Origin: Pseudalkalibacillus sp. SCS-8
Lineage (GTDB): Bacteria > Bacillota > Bacilli > Bacillales > Fictibacillaceae
Direction: 5' to 3'
Assembly: GCF_040126055.1 (NCBI RefSeq)
Contig: NZ_CP143541.1
Span: forward strand, 1,426,001-1,490,000
DNA length: 64,000 nucleotides
How positions within the stretch are numbered: position 1 is the first letter of the stretch; each line of letters starts with the position of its first letter. A model generated the notes under the pieces. It searched no databases, had not been told where the DNA came from, and worked only from the letters and a program-made list of their open reading frames with translations. A program made the position numbers and the translations under genes. Below, one piece after another: positions 9,967 through 18,592 of this stretch.

Positions 9967-10944
9967 ATGGCCCAAATGACGATGATTCAAGCGATCACTG
10001 ATGCGATGCGCATTGAATTGAAAAATGATGAGAACGTTTTGATCTTTGGGGAAGATGTAGGTCAAAATGGAGGCGTGTTCCGCGCAACTGAAGGTCTTCA
10101 AAAAGAATACGGTGAAGATCGCGTCTTTGATACCCCGCTTGCAGAGTCTGGAATCGGAGGTCTTGCAATTGGACTTGCATTGCAAGGATACCGTCCAGTT
10201 CCTGAAATCCAGTTCTTCGGATTCGTATACGAAGTAATGGATGCGATTTCCGGGCAGATGGCTCGCATGCGTTACCGTTCTGGTGGACGCTACAATGCTC
10301 CAATCACCGTTCGTTCTCCATTTGGTGGGGGCGTTAAGACTCCGGAGCTTCACGCAGACAGTCTTGAAGGATTAATGGCTCAACAGCCTGGATTGAAGGT
10401 TGTCATCCCATCAACTCCATACGATGCAAAAGGTTTATTGTTAGCTGCTATCCGTGACAACGACCCTGTCATTTTCTTGGAGCATATGAAGCTTTATCGT
10501 TCTTTCCGAGGAGAAGTTCCTGAGGAAGAATATACGATCGAAATTGGTAAAGCGGATGTGAAAAGAGAAGGTAAAGATGTGACCATCATTACTTATGGTG
10601 CAATGGTACACTCTTCACTTAAAGCAGCAGAAGAACTTGAAAAAGAGGATATCCAAGCAGAAGTCATCGACCTTCGTACAGTAAGTCCGCTTGATATTGA
10701 TACAATCATTGAATCTGTCAATAAGACTGGACGTGCAATTGTCGTACAAGAAGCACAAAAGCAAGCTGGAGTTGCAGCGAATGTCGTAGCAGAGATCAAT
10801 GATCGTGCGATTCTATCATTAGAAGCACCAGTGTTGCGTGTAACTGCACCTGACACAGTGTTCCCATTCTCTGCTGCGGAAGATGTATGGCTTCCTGATT
10901 ACAAGGATATTGTGGAGAAAGCGAAGCAAGTAATCGATTTTTAA
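9967..10944 (+). CDS. pdhB: Pyruvate dehydrogenase E1 beta subunit
   Basis: 325 residues. It carries the transketolase pyrimidine-binding domain ([14 protein letters not shown]; activating Glu near residue 60 in 'VPEIQFFGF') and the transketolase C-terminal domain (~200-325). It starts 3 bases after pdhA, with AAGGAGT just upstream inside the pdhA end, so the two subunits are translated together. A gap of 57 bases follows before pdhC. Confidence 0.97.
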   Translation: MAQMTMIQAITDAMRIELKNDENVLIFGEDVGQNGGVFRATEGLQKEYGEDRVFDTPLAESGIGGLAIGLALQGYRPVPEIQFFGFVYEVMDAISGQMARMRYRSGGRYNAPITVRSPFGGGVKTPELHADSLEGLMAQQPGLKVVIPSTPYDAKGLLLAAIRDNDPVIFLEHMKLYRSFRGEVPEEEYTIEIGKADVKREGKDVTIITYGAMVHSSLKAAEELEKEDIQAEVIDLRTVSPLDIDTIIESVNKTGRAIVVQEAQKQAGVAANVVAEINDRAILSLEAPVLRVTAPDTVFPFSAAEDVWLPDYKDIVEKAKQVIDF

Positions 10945-11001
10945 GCGAAAAAGAGATGAACTCTCCAGTCAGAGTATATACAAAACAAGGAGGCGAACCC
11001 T

Positions 11002-12339
11002 GTGGCGTTTGAATTTAAACTGCCGGATATCGGTGAAGGTATCCATGAAGGCGAAATCGTGAAATGGTTTGTCAAGAAGGGAGACGAAATCAAGGAAGAT
11101 GATATCCTTCTTGAAGTACAAAACGATAAAGCTGTCGTGGAAATCCCGTCCCCATATGACGGTACAGTAAAAGACATTAAAGTAGATGAAGGAACCGTAG
11201 CAGTTGTCGGTGATGTCCTTCTTACAATTGAAGCTGAAGGTTATGAAGGCGAAGAAGAGGCTGAAGAATCTGAAGCGAAAGAAGAAAAGAAGGAAGAAAA
11301 GCAAGAAGACAAGCAGGAAGCGAAAGAAGAAAAGAAAGATGAAAAGCCTGCTGAAGATGAAAAAGAAGAAACAAAAGCAGAACCGGCTTCTGAAGAAGAT
11401 AACGATCCTACAAACCGTGTGAAGGCTATGCCATCTGTACGTAAGTATGCTCGTGAAAAGGATGTCAACATCAAGAAGGTACAAGGATCTGGCAAGAACG
11501 GACGTATCTTGAAAGAAGACATTGACGCTTATCTTGAGGGTGGACAAGAAACAACACAGGAAGAAGCGACTCAAGAAACTGAAGCGAAGCAAGATGAGAA
11601 AGCTGCAGATGCAAAACCAGCTGCTGCAGCGCAGCAACAGCTTGAAACACGTGAGAAATTGAAGGGTATGAGAAAAGCGATTGCAAATGCGATGGTGAAT
11701 TCAAAACATACGGCTCCTCACGTTACGCATATGGATGAAGTCGTCGTGACTGACTTGGTCGCTCATCGTAAGAAGTTTAAAGAGGTTGCTGCTGATAAAG
11801 GCATTAAGCTTACTTACCTTCCATATGTCGTGAAAGCATTGGTTTCTGCATTGCGTGAGTATCCGATCTTGAATGCATCAATTGACGATAAGAACGAAGA
11901 GATTGTTCATAAGCACTATTACAATATCGGTATTGCTGCTGATACGGACGCTGGACTTGTTGTTCCGGTCATCAAAGATGCTGACCGTAAATCGATCTTC
12001 ACGCTTTCAGATGAGATTAATGAATTGGCAAAGAAAGCGCGAGATGGTAAGCTAACAACGGATGAAATGAAAGGAAGTACTTGCACGATCTCGAACCTAG
12101 GATCTGCAGGTGGACAATGGTTCACTCCGATCATCAACCATCCAGATGCTGCAATTCTTGGTGTCGGACGTATCCAAGAAAAGCCGGTCGTTGAAAATGG
12201 CGAAATCGTAGCTGCTCCTGTACTAGCGGTATCCATCAGCTATGACCACCGCCTAGTAGACGGAGTAACTGCACAGAACGCCTTGAATCATGTGAAGCGT
12301 TTATTGAACGACCCACAACTATTGATAATGGAGGCATAA
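11002..12339 (+). CDS. pdhC: Dihydrolipoamide acetyltransferase (PDH E2)
   Basis: 445 residues, GTG start after AAGGAGG. It forms the core of the PDH complex and passes the acetyl group to CoA. Domains in order: one lipoyl domain (1-80; lipoyl Lys in NDKAVVEI near 43), a linker (~83-135), the E1/E3-binding domain ([11 protein letters not shown] to KEDIDAYL, ~142-178), a second flexible linker, then the catalytic domain (~215-445) with the CoA-acetyltransferase motif SYDHRLVDG. The first linker is unusual: nearly pure Glu/Lys/Ala rather than Ala/Pro-rich. Other frames across it are open only because of this composition. Confidence 0.97.
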   Translation: MAFEFKLPDIGEGIHEGEIVKWFVKKGDEIKEDDILLEVQNDKAVVEIPSPYDGTVKDIKVDEGTVAVVGDVLLTIEAEGYEGEEEAEESEAKEEKKEEKQEDKQEAKEEKKDEKPAEDEKEETKAEPASEEDNDPTNRVKAMPSVRKYAREKDVNIKKVQGSGKNGRILKEDIDAYLEGGQETTQEEATQETEAKQDEKAADAKPAAAAQQQLETREKLKGMRKAIANAMVNSKHTAPHVTHMDEVVVTDLVAHRKKFKEVAADKGIKLTYLPYVVKALVSALREYPILNASIDDKNEEIVHKHYYNIGIAADTDAGLVVPVIKDADRKSIFTLSDEINELAKKARDGKLTTDEMKGSTCTISNLGSAGGQWFTPIINHPDAAILGVGRIQEKPVVENGEIVAAPVLAVSISYDHRLVDGVTAQNALNHVKRLLNDPQLLIMEA

Positions 12340-12341
12340 AA

Positions 12342-13754
12342 ATGGTAGTTGGAGATTTTGCTGAAGAAATTGACACACTCGTCATTGGATCAGGTCCCGG
12401 GGGATATGTAGCTGCAATTCGAGCTGCTCAAATGGGACAAAAGGTGACGATCGTCGAAAAAGGCGATATTGGTGGAGTATGTCTTAACGTAGGTTGTATC
12501 CCTTCAAAAGCAGTCATTAATGCAAGTCATCGTTTCGAGCACGCGCAACATTCAGATGACATGGGGATTACAGCTGAAAATGTCAAGGTCGATATGAGCA
12601 AGGTTCAAGAATGGAAAGCTGGTATCGTCAAGAAGCTTACAGGTGGAGTAGAAGGTCTTCTTAAAGGTAACAATGTTGAAATTGTAAAAGGGGAAGCCTA
12701 CTTCTCTGATACAAACACCGTACGTGTTACAAAAGATGAATATACTTCTCAAACGTACAAGTTCAAGAATTGTATCCTTGCGACTGGTTCCAGCCCAATC
12801 GAACTTCCGTCCTTCAAGTGGAGCGATCGTGTGATCTCCTCTACAGGAGCACTTGCTTTGACAGAAGTGCCGAAGAAGATGGTTGTCATCGGTGGAGGTT
12901 ATATTGGAATCGAGCTCGGAACGGCATATGCAAACCTTGGTACTGAGGTGACCATCCTTGAAGGTGGTAAGCAAATCCTTCCTGGATTCGAAAAACAGAT
13001 GAGCACGCTTGTTTCTCGCCGACTTAAGAAAAAAGGTGTAGAAATCATTACGGATGCAATGGCTAAAGGTGTCGAAGAATCTGACGATGGTGTCAAAGTG
13101 ACAGCTGAAGTCAAAGGTGAAGAAAAGTCATTTGACGCTGATTATGTCCTCGTCACTGTTGGTCGTAAGCCGAACACAGAAGAACTTGGTCTTGAGCAAA
13201 TCGGTGTCAAAATCAATGACAAAGGTTTGATCGAGGTAGACAAGCAAGGTAAAACTTCTGTAGATGGCTTGTACGCAATCGGAGATATCGTACCTGGTCC
13301 AGCTCTTGCTCATAAAGCTTCTTACGAAGGTAAAATTGCTGCAGAAGCGATTGCTGGTGAAGCTGCTGAAATTGACTATCTTGCGATTCCAGCTGTCGTA
13401 TTCAGTGATCCTGAGCTTGCAAGCGTTGGATACTCTGAAGCTGAAGCGAAGGACGCAGGATTTGATGTCAAAGCTTCCAAGTTTCCGTTTGGAGCAAATG
13501 GACGAGCGTTGTCATTGAACGATGCAGAAGGATTCATGAAGCTGATTACCCGTAAAGAAGACGGTCTTGTAATCGGTGCGCAAATTGCAGGCCCTAACGC
13601 TTCTGATATGATTGCTGAATTAGGACTAGCGATTGAAGCAGGTATGACGGCAGAGGATATCGCGATGACGATCCATGCCCACCCGACTCTTGGGGAAATT
13701 ACGATGGAAGCAGCTGAAGTTGCAATCGATCTACCGGTTCACATCGTTAAGTAA
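12342..13754 (+). CDS. pdhD: Dihydrolipoamide dehydrogenase (PDH E3)
   Basis: 470 residues, ATG 2 bases after pdhC. This flavoprotein re-oxidises dihydrolipoyl groups of PDH and probably of the other 2-oxoacid complexes, reducing NAD+. Visible are the FAD-binding [10 protein letters not shown] (~16-25), the redox disulfide in [13 protein letters not shown], the NAD-binding [10 protein letters not shown] (~186-195), the second FAD motif [10 protein letters not shown], and the C-terminal active-site HAHPTLGE. Last gene of the operon before a strong terminator. Confidence 0.98.
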   Translation: MVVGDFAEEIDTLVIGSGPGGYVAAIRAAQMGQKVTIVEKGDIGGVCLNVGCIPSKAVINASHRFEHAQHSDDMGITAENVKVDMSKVQEWKAGIVKKLTGGVEGLLKGNNVEIVKGEAYFSDTNTVRVTKDEYTSQTYKFKNCILATGSSPIELPSFKWSDRVISSTGALALTEVPKKMVVIGGGYIGIELGTAYANLGTEVTILEGGKQILPGFEKQMSTLVSRRLKKKGVEIITDAMAKGVEESDDGVKVTAEVKGEEKSFDADYVLVTVGRKPNTEELGLEQIGVKINDKGLIEVDKQGKTSVDGLYAIGDIVPGPALAHKASYEGKIAAEAIAGEAAEIDYLAIPAVVFSDPELASVGYSEAEAKDAGFDVKASKFPFGANGRALSLNDAEGFMKLITRKEDGLVIGAQIAGPNASDMIAELGLAIEAGMTAEDIAMTIHAHPTLGEITMEAAEVAIDLPVHIVK

Positions 13755-13772
13755 TGAGTTGAATAATAAGCG

Positions 13773-13809
13773 AAAGGCTGTCGAGATTTTTCTCGACAGC
13801 CTTTTTTTA
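13773..13809 (+). terminator. Terminator of the pdh operon
   Basis: A perfect 14-bp stem (13773-13786 with 13791-13804), four-base loop and T-run. Confidence 0.95.
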
Positions 13810-13823
13810 TATGCTTCCTATAG

Positions 13824-14210
13824 TCAATTTGAATAAGCTGCTTCTAGCTCTTTCTGAATGGTATCCACGTTCCGCTCTCCTGTAACCCGTACCATTTCCT
13901 TTTGGCCATTCAATACAATGATTGTTGGAAACGTATCAATCTGATAATGCTTCACTAAGTCTACATCGTCCTTTTGAATGACAGATATTGAATTCAGCTT
14001 GTTCGGATATTTCTTTCGAAGTGATAACAATGCATCATAATAAAAGTGTTCGATATCCTGTTGTTTTTTCGAAGAAAAGACGAGTGTATGGATTTTATCT
14101 GCATCGAGATTCATTGATAATCGCTCATCGTTCGTAGTGAATTGACAGCTACTTAATACCATTATCATCATTAATGAGGCTGAAAGAAATCCAATGGATC
14201 TAAATTTCAT
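13824..14210 (-). CDS. Slp-like thioredoxin-fold lipoprotein
   Basis: 128 residues from the ATG at 14210; an in-frame ATG at 14228 would add six residues and overlaps the weak AAAGAAGTG site. A signal peptide ends in the lipobox VLSSC. The mature part has a thioredoxin-like pattern (LVFSSKKQQDIEHFY, then the cis-Pro strand DTFPTIIVLNGQKEMVRVTG) but lacks a CXXC active site. The position just after pdhD matches the small lipoprotein gene slp of B. subtilis; homology is inferred from place and type, not proved. It could tether a redox-inactive thioredoxin fold to the membrane surface. Confidence 0.8.
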   Translation of the reverse strand: MKFRSIGFLSASLMMIMVLSSCQFTTNDERLSMNLDADKIHTLVFSSKKQQDIEHFYYDALLSLRKKYPNKLNSISVIQKDDVDLVKHYQIDTFPTIIVLNGQKEMVRVTGERNVDTIQKELEAAYSN

Positions 14211-14406
14211 GGAGTTCACTTCTTTCATCTATATGTTTCGAACGGTTAAGATGAGTTTAACATGGATTTGTGTCGATTCTTGCTTCGTTTCTGATTCGTA
14301 AATGAAATGTTACAGAATTGCAACTTTAGAGGTGAATTATTGTGGTCGTAATAGGAATGTAAACATCATATAGATATAAGGGGAATAGGACGAAGGAGGG
14401 AGGAAT

Positions 14407-14640
14407 TTGTATACTGTCTTGATTCTGTCATCCGTACAGATGACGATTTGGAGCTTTTACGCTTTAGTCACCTATTTATCCCATCGTGATCCTTCTCTTT
14501 TCGAATATATCCTTCTGATCATCTTCTGTTATTTCGGCTATCTATTCGGAGTATATCTTCGTAGTCCGAAGATCTATTCTGGCGTATCAAGCTGTCTGGG
14601 GGCAGGAGCTTATTTGTTATACAAATATATGGTCACATAA
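14407..14640 (+). CDS. Small membrane protein, three hydrophobic segments
   Basis: 77 residues with a TTG start 7 bases after CGAAGGAGGG, a strong site that makes the start convincing. Hydrophobic segments lie at ~2-22, 32-50 and 57-74. No family recognised. It stands alone between the Slp-like lipoprotein gene (divergent) and the betaine transporter gene (convergent). Confidence 0.65.
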   Translation: MYTVLILSSVQMTIWSFYALVTYLSHRDPSLFEYILLIIFCYFGYLFGVYLRSPKIYSGVSSCLGAGAYLLYKYMVT

Positions 14641-14641
14641 A

Positions 14642-14671
14642 AAAATGGAGAGACGGATGTCTCTCCATTGT
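14642..14671. terminator. Terminator shared by the small membrane protein gene and the BCCT transporter gene
   Basis: A perfect 11-bp stem (14644-14654 with 14659-14669), four-base loop. The T-run is best on the minus strand, so it mainly ends the transporter transcript. Confidence 0.85.
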
Positions 14672-14683
14672 GTCCAGAATTCA

Positions 14684-16186
14684 TTATTTTTTATTCAACT
14701 TATAGTCTTCCTTCAATGCCTTCATGATGGCGAATATGATGAAGATCAATATGAAGGTGAACGGGAAGGCGGCGATGATCGAAGCCGTTTGTAAAGCCGT
14801 CAAACCTCCAGAATAGAGCAGGATTGCTGCAGAGGCAGCAACGACACCGCCCCAAATGAATTTGATGTAGTTGGAAGGGTTCAAGCTTCCGCCTGTTGTC
14901 TGCATACCAAGTACAAATGTTGCTGAGTCGGCTGATGTGATGAAGAATGTACTGATCAGTAAGATCGCGATGATAGACATCACACCACCGAGTGGGAATT
15001 GTTCAAACAGACCGAACAACGCCACCTCAGCTCCCATTTCGGTCATGAGGGAATACAGTCCTGATCCTTCCATACGTTCTTTATAGACAGCTGATCCACC
15101 GAATACGGAGAACCACAGGCCACCAAAGATGGTCGGAACTAACAGGACACCAAGAACGAATTCTCGGATTGTACGTCCTTTCGAAACACGTGCGATGAAC
15201 ATTCCGACAAATGGTGCCCAAGCAATCCACCATGCCCAGTAGAACACTGTCCATGACTGGATCCAGCCTTGCTTCGTTTCACTATATGGTCCGAGTGTGA
15301 AACTCATACTAGGCAGGTTTTGAATGTATGAGCCTAGCGTCTGAGTGAATACGTCCATGATGAAGTTCGTAGGACCTGCGAACAACAGGAAGAACATAAG
15401 CCCGATTGCAAGGACGATATTCGTATTACTTAAGTATTTGATTCCTTTGTTCAAACCAGTTGAAGCTGACAGGATGAACAAGACGGTTACAACTGCGATG
15501 ATGACTAATTGCGTGATCTTCGTGTTCTCAATACCATCAAAAACATAAGACAATCCACCACTGATTTGGGCTGCCCCGAAACCTAACGAGGTTGCGACTC
15601 CGAATACAGTTGCGAAAACAGCGATGACATCAATCAGGATACCAATAGGCCCATTGACTCGATCACCTAAAAGCGGCCTGAAAATGGCACTGATTAATCC
15701 AGGAGCACCTTTACGGAATTTGAAGTAGGCAAGTGCCAATCCGATTATTGTATATATGCCCCATGGGTGAAGTCCCCAGTGGAAAAATGCATATCGTAAT
15801 GATGCACGGGCTGACTCAACCGTTTCTCCATTTCCGGATGGAGGATCATAATAATGATATAACGGTTCAGCGACACCCCAGAAAACAAGACCAATTCCCA
15901 TACCGGCACTGAAAAGCATGGCAAACCAAGTGATAAGGTTATAGTCTGGTTCATCGTCATCATTACCGAGTTTGATTTTTCCATATCGGCTGAAAATCAG
16001 GTAGATGGAGAAAATCAAAAATGCGGTAGCTGACAATAAGTAGAACCAGCCAAATTTAATCTGTAAAAACTCTTGTATAGCACTCGTCTTCTCTTGGAGG
16101 CCATCTGGAGATAGTACGCCCCAAAGAATGAAGATGAATGCAATGATGAATGAAATGATGAATACTTTGTTGAATTTCTTCTTCAT
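14684..16186 (-). CDS. opuD: BCCT-family glycine betaine transporter (OpuD-like)
   Basis: 500 residues and twelve predicted membrane segments. BCCT carriers import glycine betaine or choline with Na+ and protect against osmotic stress. Diagnostic blocks are the glycine-rich GMGIGLVFWGVAEPLYHY (~96-113), the aromatic box WTVFYWAWWIAWAPFVGMFIARVSKGRTIREF (~310-341) and 'FITSADSATFVLGMQT' (~418-433). The G-x-G pair in GMGIG and the Trp-rich TM8 favour betaine over choline; this is inference. Start ATG follows AAAGGAGC. Two candidate promoters, one sigma-B-like, lie upstream. Confidence 0.9.
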   Translation of the reverse strand: MKKKFNKVFIISFIIAFIFILWGVLSPDGLQEKTSAIQEFLQIKFGWFYLLSATAFLIFSIYLIFSRYGKIKLGNDDDEPDYNLITWFAMLFSAGMGIGLVFWGVAEPLYHYYDPPSGNGETVESARASLRYAFFHWGLHPWGIYTIIGLALAYFKFRKGAPGLISAIFRPLLGDRVNGPIGILIDVIAVFATVFGVATSLGFGAAQISGGLSYVFDGIENTKITQLVIIAVVTVLFILSASTGLNKGIKYLSNTNIVLAIGLMFFLLFAGPTNFIMDVFTQTLGSYIQNLPSMSFTLGPYSETKQGWIQSWTVFYWAWWIAWAPFVGMFIARVSKGRTIREFVLGVLLVPTIFGGLWFSVFGGSAVYKERMEGSGLYSLMTEMGAEVALFGLFEQFPLGGVMSIIAILLISTFFITSADSATFVLGMQTTGGSLNPSNYIKFIWGGVVAASAAILLYSGGLTALQTASIIAAFPFTFILIFIIFAIMKALKEDYKLNKK

Positions 16187-16226
16187 ATTGTTGCTCCTTT
16201 CTTATATTTTTTAAAACACGTTTTCC

Positions 16227-16256
16227 ATTGTACTGAAAAACTCTATCTCTTTTCAA
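16227..16256 (-). promoter_or_regulatory. Candidate sigma-A promoter of the BCCT transporter gene
   Basis: Minus strand: -35 TTGAAA (16251-16256), 18-base spacer, -10 TACAAT (16227-16232), about 40 bases before the start codon. Confidence 0.45.
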
Positions 16257-16296
16257 GGATTTTGCTAGTCTTTTCATACTAAATTTCAATGTAGCT

Positions 16297-16321
16297 ATAC
16301 CCTATTTTGTACCTATATAAC
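16297..16321 (-). promoter_or_regulatory. Candidate sigma-B promoter of the BCCT transporter gene
   Basis: Minus strand: GTTATA (16316-16321), a 13-base spacer and GGGTAT (16297-16302). The -10 is an exact match to the general-stress sigma-B consensus and the -35 starts GTT. Stress-sigma control would suit an osmoprotectant carrier. Confidence 0.4.
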
Positions 16322-16414
16322 CAATCTATACGGGTTTTTAGGTGTTTCGCCTCTTTCTTTACAATTTTAGTCAATTTATACTTGTTGAAGATAAACAGAA
16401 AAAGGGGAGTCAAC

Positions 16415-17257
16415 ATGAAACAACTACTGATCTGGATGCTCGTCCTGGTGCTGGCGGGCTGTGCTGCATCACCTGCGAATGAGAAACCGGTTGAGCAAGA
16501 CACAGAAGAAACAGAGGATCAATCTAAGGAAGAATCTCCAACTGAAGGTGAAGAAGGGGATAATGAAGAAGAGGCTACGGATGAAGAAAATCAATCTGAA
16601 GAGGAAGAAAAACCGACAGAAGAAGAACCTGAAATTTCATACACCATTAACCCTGCGAATTGGACGTTGAAAGCTGAAGGAGAAGCCGACTCAAAGGTCG
16701 TGTTATTAACGATTGATGATGCTCCAGATAAACATGCTTTGGAAATGGCTGAAAAACTGAAAGAGTTGGATGTACCTGCGATATTTTTTGTGAATGGGCA
16801 CTTCATGGATACGAAAGAAGAGAAAGCGATCGTCAAACAGATCCATGAGCTTGGGTTCCATATCGGAAACCATACGATGACACACTCCAATCTATCCAAA
16901 ATTTCAGAAGAGAAGCAACGTGAAGAAATCGTCCAATTATCTGGAGTAATTGAAGAGGTTACAGGAGAAGCACCAATCTTCTTTAGAGCACCCTTCGGTG
17001 TCAATACGGATTATGCTAAAAAGGTCCTTAAAGAACAAGGTATGACATTCATGAACTGGACCTATGGCTATGATTGGGAGAGGGAGTACCAAACCTCAGC
17101 AGCGATTGCCGATATTATGGTGAATACACCATTGCTAACAGATGGCGCCATTCTTTTGATGCATGATCGTACATGGAGTAATGAGGCTCTTGTAGAGATC
17201 GTGAAGGGATTACGGGATAAAGGCTATTCATTCGCCGATCCTTCCCATATCAAGTAA
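16415..17257 (+). CDS. Lipid-anchored polysaccharide deacetylase (NodB domain)
   Basis: 280 residues from the ATG at 16415, which is preceded by AAAGGGGAG; the reading frame extends upstream but without a usable start. A signal peptide ends in the lipobox VLAGC. Residues ~25-75 are a Glu-rich disordered linker. The NodB domain (~95-280) has motif 1 TIDDAP, the metal motif HTMTHSN (H-x3-H), motif 3 RAPFG and motif 5 LLMHD. Motif 1 is TIDDAP instead of the usual TFDDGP but keeps both Asp. Such enzymes deacetylate peptidoglycan or other N-acetylglucosamine polymers outside the cell. No operon partners. Confidence 0.9.
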   Translation: MKQLLIWMLVLVLAGCAASPANEKPVEQDTEETEDQSKEESPTEGEEGDNEEEATDEENQSEEEEKPTEEEPEISYTINPANWTLKAEGEADSKVVLLTIDDAPDKHALEMAEKLKELDVPAIFFVNGHFMDTKEEKAIVKQIHELGFHIGNHTMTHSNLSKISEEKQREEIVQLSGVIEEVTGEAPIFFRAPFGVNTDYAKKVLKEQGMTFMNWTYGYDWEREYQTSAAIADIMVNTPLLTDGAILLMHDRTWSNEALVEIVKGLRDKGYSFADPSHIK

Positions 17258-17269
17258 TCTCTGCAATAA

Positions 17270-17303
17270 AAAAGGGGCCGCTTCTTTTAAAAGCAGCCCC
17301 TGA
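17270..17303. terminator. Terminator between the deacetylase gene and the convergent small gene
   Basis: An 11-bp stem with one mismatch (17273-17283 with 17291-17301), loop CTTTTAA. The minus strand has the T-run. Confidence 0.75.
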
Positions 17304-17311
17304 CTATTACA

Positions 17312-17713
17312 TTAGCGTTTATAATAATACATGACTCTTCCATTGAACAGATGAAGTTCTCCCGCCAGTTTTTTTGCTAAGAATTTGCAGAATTCATTCG
17401 CTTTTCCTTTGTCGCCATGAGTAGACCCTTCTGGAAGAACGATTTGGATGTGATCATTTCCTTGATTGCCTGTCCCCACGATTATGTATTGATAGTCTTC
17501 TTCAAGCCCTTTAAGCAAAAGATATTTTCTACCTTCTTGTTCCTGGTGTTTTACCTGATAGGGGAATGCAGCAGTCCCATATTCCCAGCTTAATTGCTCA
17601 CCTGTTTTGGTAGTGATTTCTTTATAATAATGAATCAAATTCTCAACTTCATCCAATTGGATTGTTTGCTGCTTCGATTTCTCTACCAATTTCACATAAG
17701 CACTATTGGACAC
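17312..17713 (-). CDS. DUF1885-like small soluble protein
   Basis: 133 residues from the GTG at 17713, 8 bases after AGGAG; a GTG at 17722 lies within that site. No signal or membrane segment. The helix-strand pattern ('SAYVKLV', 'LSWEYGTAAFPYQV', 'YIIVGTGNQG', 'HIQIVLPEGSTHGDKGKANEFCKFLAKKL') resembles the Bacillus family DUF1885, of unknown function. The family name is a memory-based match and not certain. Confidence 0.75.
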   Translation of the reverse strand: MSNSAYVKLVEKSKQQTIQLDEVENLIHYYKEITTKTGEQLSWEYGTAAFPYQVKHQEQEGRKYLLLKGLEEDYQYIIVGTGNQGNDHIQIVLPEGSTHGDKGKANEFCKFLAKKLAGELHLFNGRVMYYYKR

Positions 17714-17916
17714 CTTTTTCACTCCTGTCTAAGAATTCCTCTTTTTTCTAATAGTATCATTAGCATTGTGAAATTGACAGTCAATGTGTATCTGAAAATG
17801 CAAGCATGGATTGTAACCGAACTGAAAAGAAAATCTCACGTTAAAAAGTTGTTATTTTATTGCTGGCTGAGTATAATTAATAATAATATTCAAAATATTC
17901 AGGAGGAGGGCGTGGT

Positions 17917-18216
17917 ATGGATCTTTTTGACAAACTCTATGATGAAGACGAAACGGTAAAAGTACGGTTTGTAGGATTTACAACCGAACATGTCCGCTAC
18001 GATTTTGGGATCGTGTATACGAATATGTTCTTTGGTAAACCGCTCGTCGTTTGCATGCAAACCGGGCGCTCCACATTAATGGATGCGGCCGATTTGAAGA
18101 ACACCGAGAGTATTCAGAAGGCCTTCAAGATTCACTCGAAAAAGGAAGCTGAGGAACTAGCCTCATTCTTTGAAGAGTCACTCCCGTTCTCACCAATCGC
18201 AGAACAATATGATTAA
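17917..18216 (+). CDS. DUF3055 / SAV0927-family protein
   Basis: 99 residues. The N-terminal half, with 'RFVGFTTEHVRYDFGIVYTN' followed by 'MFFGKPLVVCMQTGRS', is characteristic of the conserved Firmicutes family DUF3055, whose function is unknown. The start ATG follows AGGAGGAGGG. A terminator follows directly, so the gene is monocistronic. Confidence 0.88.
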   Translation: MDLFDKLYDEDETVKVRFVGFTTEHVRYDFGIVYTNMFFGKPLVVCMQTGRSTLMDAADLKNTESIQKAFKIHSKKEAEELASFFEESLPFSPIAEQYD

Positions 18217-18225
18217 AATCAACAG

Positions 18226-18262
18226 TGCCCGGCATTCCGAGAGAGAATGTACGGGCTTTTTA
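18226..18262 (+). terminator. Terminator of the DUF3055 gene
   Basis: GCCCG (18227-18231) pairs with CGGGC, with further pairing inside through GCATTC/GAATGT and a bulged A. A T-run follows. Confidence 0.7.
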
Positions 18263-18311
18263 ATTTGATCTCCATGCTCGCGAAGCGTAACGAAAACATA
18301 TTCATGTAATA

Positions 18312-18322
18312 TATGTCATACA
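18312..18322 (+). promoter_or_regulatory. CcpN operator upstream of SR1
   Basis: TATGTCATACA is an exact match to the CcpN binding consensus TRTGHYATAYW, 8 bases upstream of the SR1 -35. A second site (TATGACAT..., 18344-18354, nine of eleven positions) lies between the -35 and -10. B. subtilis SR1 is likewise repressed by CcpN through an upstream site and a site near the -10 during growth on glucose. Confidence 0.75.
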
Positions 18323-18330
18323 ATTTAGCC

Positions 18331-18359
18331 TTGACAATTTATATATGACATCATATTAT
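18331..18359 (+). promoter_or_regulatory. Sigma-A promoter of SR1
   Basis: A perfect -35 TTGACA (18331-18336), a 17-base spacer and -10 TATTAT (18354-18359). It predicts a start near 18366. Confidence 0.85.
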
Positions 18360-18373
18360 GGTTGTAACGATAC

Positions 18374-18389
18374 AATAAAGCGCTTACAA
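18374..18389 (+). promoter_or_regulatory. cre-like CcpA site just downstream of the SR1 start
   Basis: AATAAAGCGCTTACAA matches the CcpA consensus WTGNAANCGNWWNCAW except for two positions in the left arm. If bound it would act as a roadblock inside the transcribed region. Position differs from the cre reported for B. subtilis SR1. Confidence 0.35.
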
Positions 18390-18413
18390 CAAGTGCTGGA
18401 GAGGGGATGGACA

Positions 18414-18542
18414 ATGGGCACAGTTATTTGTCAGACATGTAATTCTACAATTGAACATTTCGATGTTGAAAAGGTAACGACGTTATATTCCAACTGTCCT
18501 GACTGTAAGCAAAAGAGAAAAAGCGGTAAGAAAAACGCCTAG
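18414..18542 (+). CDS. sr1P: SR1P, GapA-binding small protein
   Basis: 42 residues beginning MGTVICQTCNSTIEHFD, with Cys pairs at 6/9 and 28/31 that probably bind zinc. In B. subtilis SR1P (39 aa) binds glyceraldehyde-3-phosphate dehydrogenase GapA and stimulates its interaction with RNase J1, whose gene is also in this window. The start ATG follows GAGAGGGGAT by 6 bases; the in-frame ATG at 18345 lies inside the promoter and cannot be used. The C-tail is basic (KQKRKSGKK), longer than I recall for the B. subtilis peptide. Confidence 0.87.
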   Translation: MGTVICQTCNSTIEHFDVEKVTTLYSNCPDCKQKRKSGKKNA

Positions 18543-18551
18543 ATATAGTTA

Positions 18552-18583
18552 AAAAACCGCCTCATTAAATGAGGCGGTTTTTC
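18552..18583. terminator. Terminator shared by SR1 and speA
   Basis: A perfect 13-bp stem (18552-18564 with 18570-18582), five-base loop, with A on the left and T on the right, so it works in both directions. Confidence 0.95.
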
Positions 18584-18592
18584 TTATTTCAC

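Larger units (their letters stand above)
18366..18583 (+). ncRNA. sr1: SR1 dual-function regulatory RNA
   Basis: The predicted transcript from the promoter at 18331-18359 to the terminator ending at 18583 is about 217 nt, close to the 205 nt of B. subtilis SR1. It lies at the same place, between the pdh region and speA, and contains the SR1P reading frame and a CcpN operator upstream. SR1 base-pairs with ahrC mRNA (arginine catabolism regulator) in B. subtilis; that pairing was not examined here. The 5' end is inferred. Confidence 0.8.

Noticed and set aside
10969-11637. 222-residue Phe/Leu-rich frame antisense to pdhC
   Set aside because: It is the mirror of the Glu/Lys-rich E2 linker, with runs of F and L that no real protein would have.
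17594-17959. 121-residue frame before the DUF3055 gene
   Set aside because: It overlaps two better-supported genes in other frames and its start has no ribosome-binding site.
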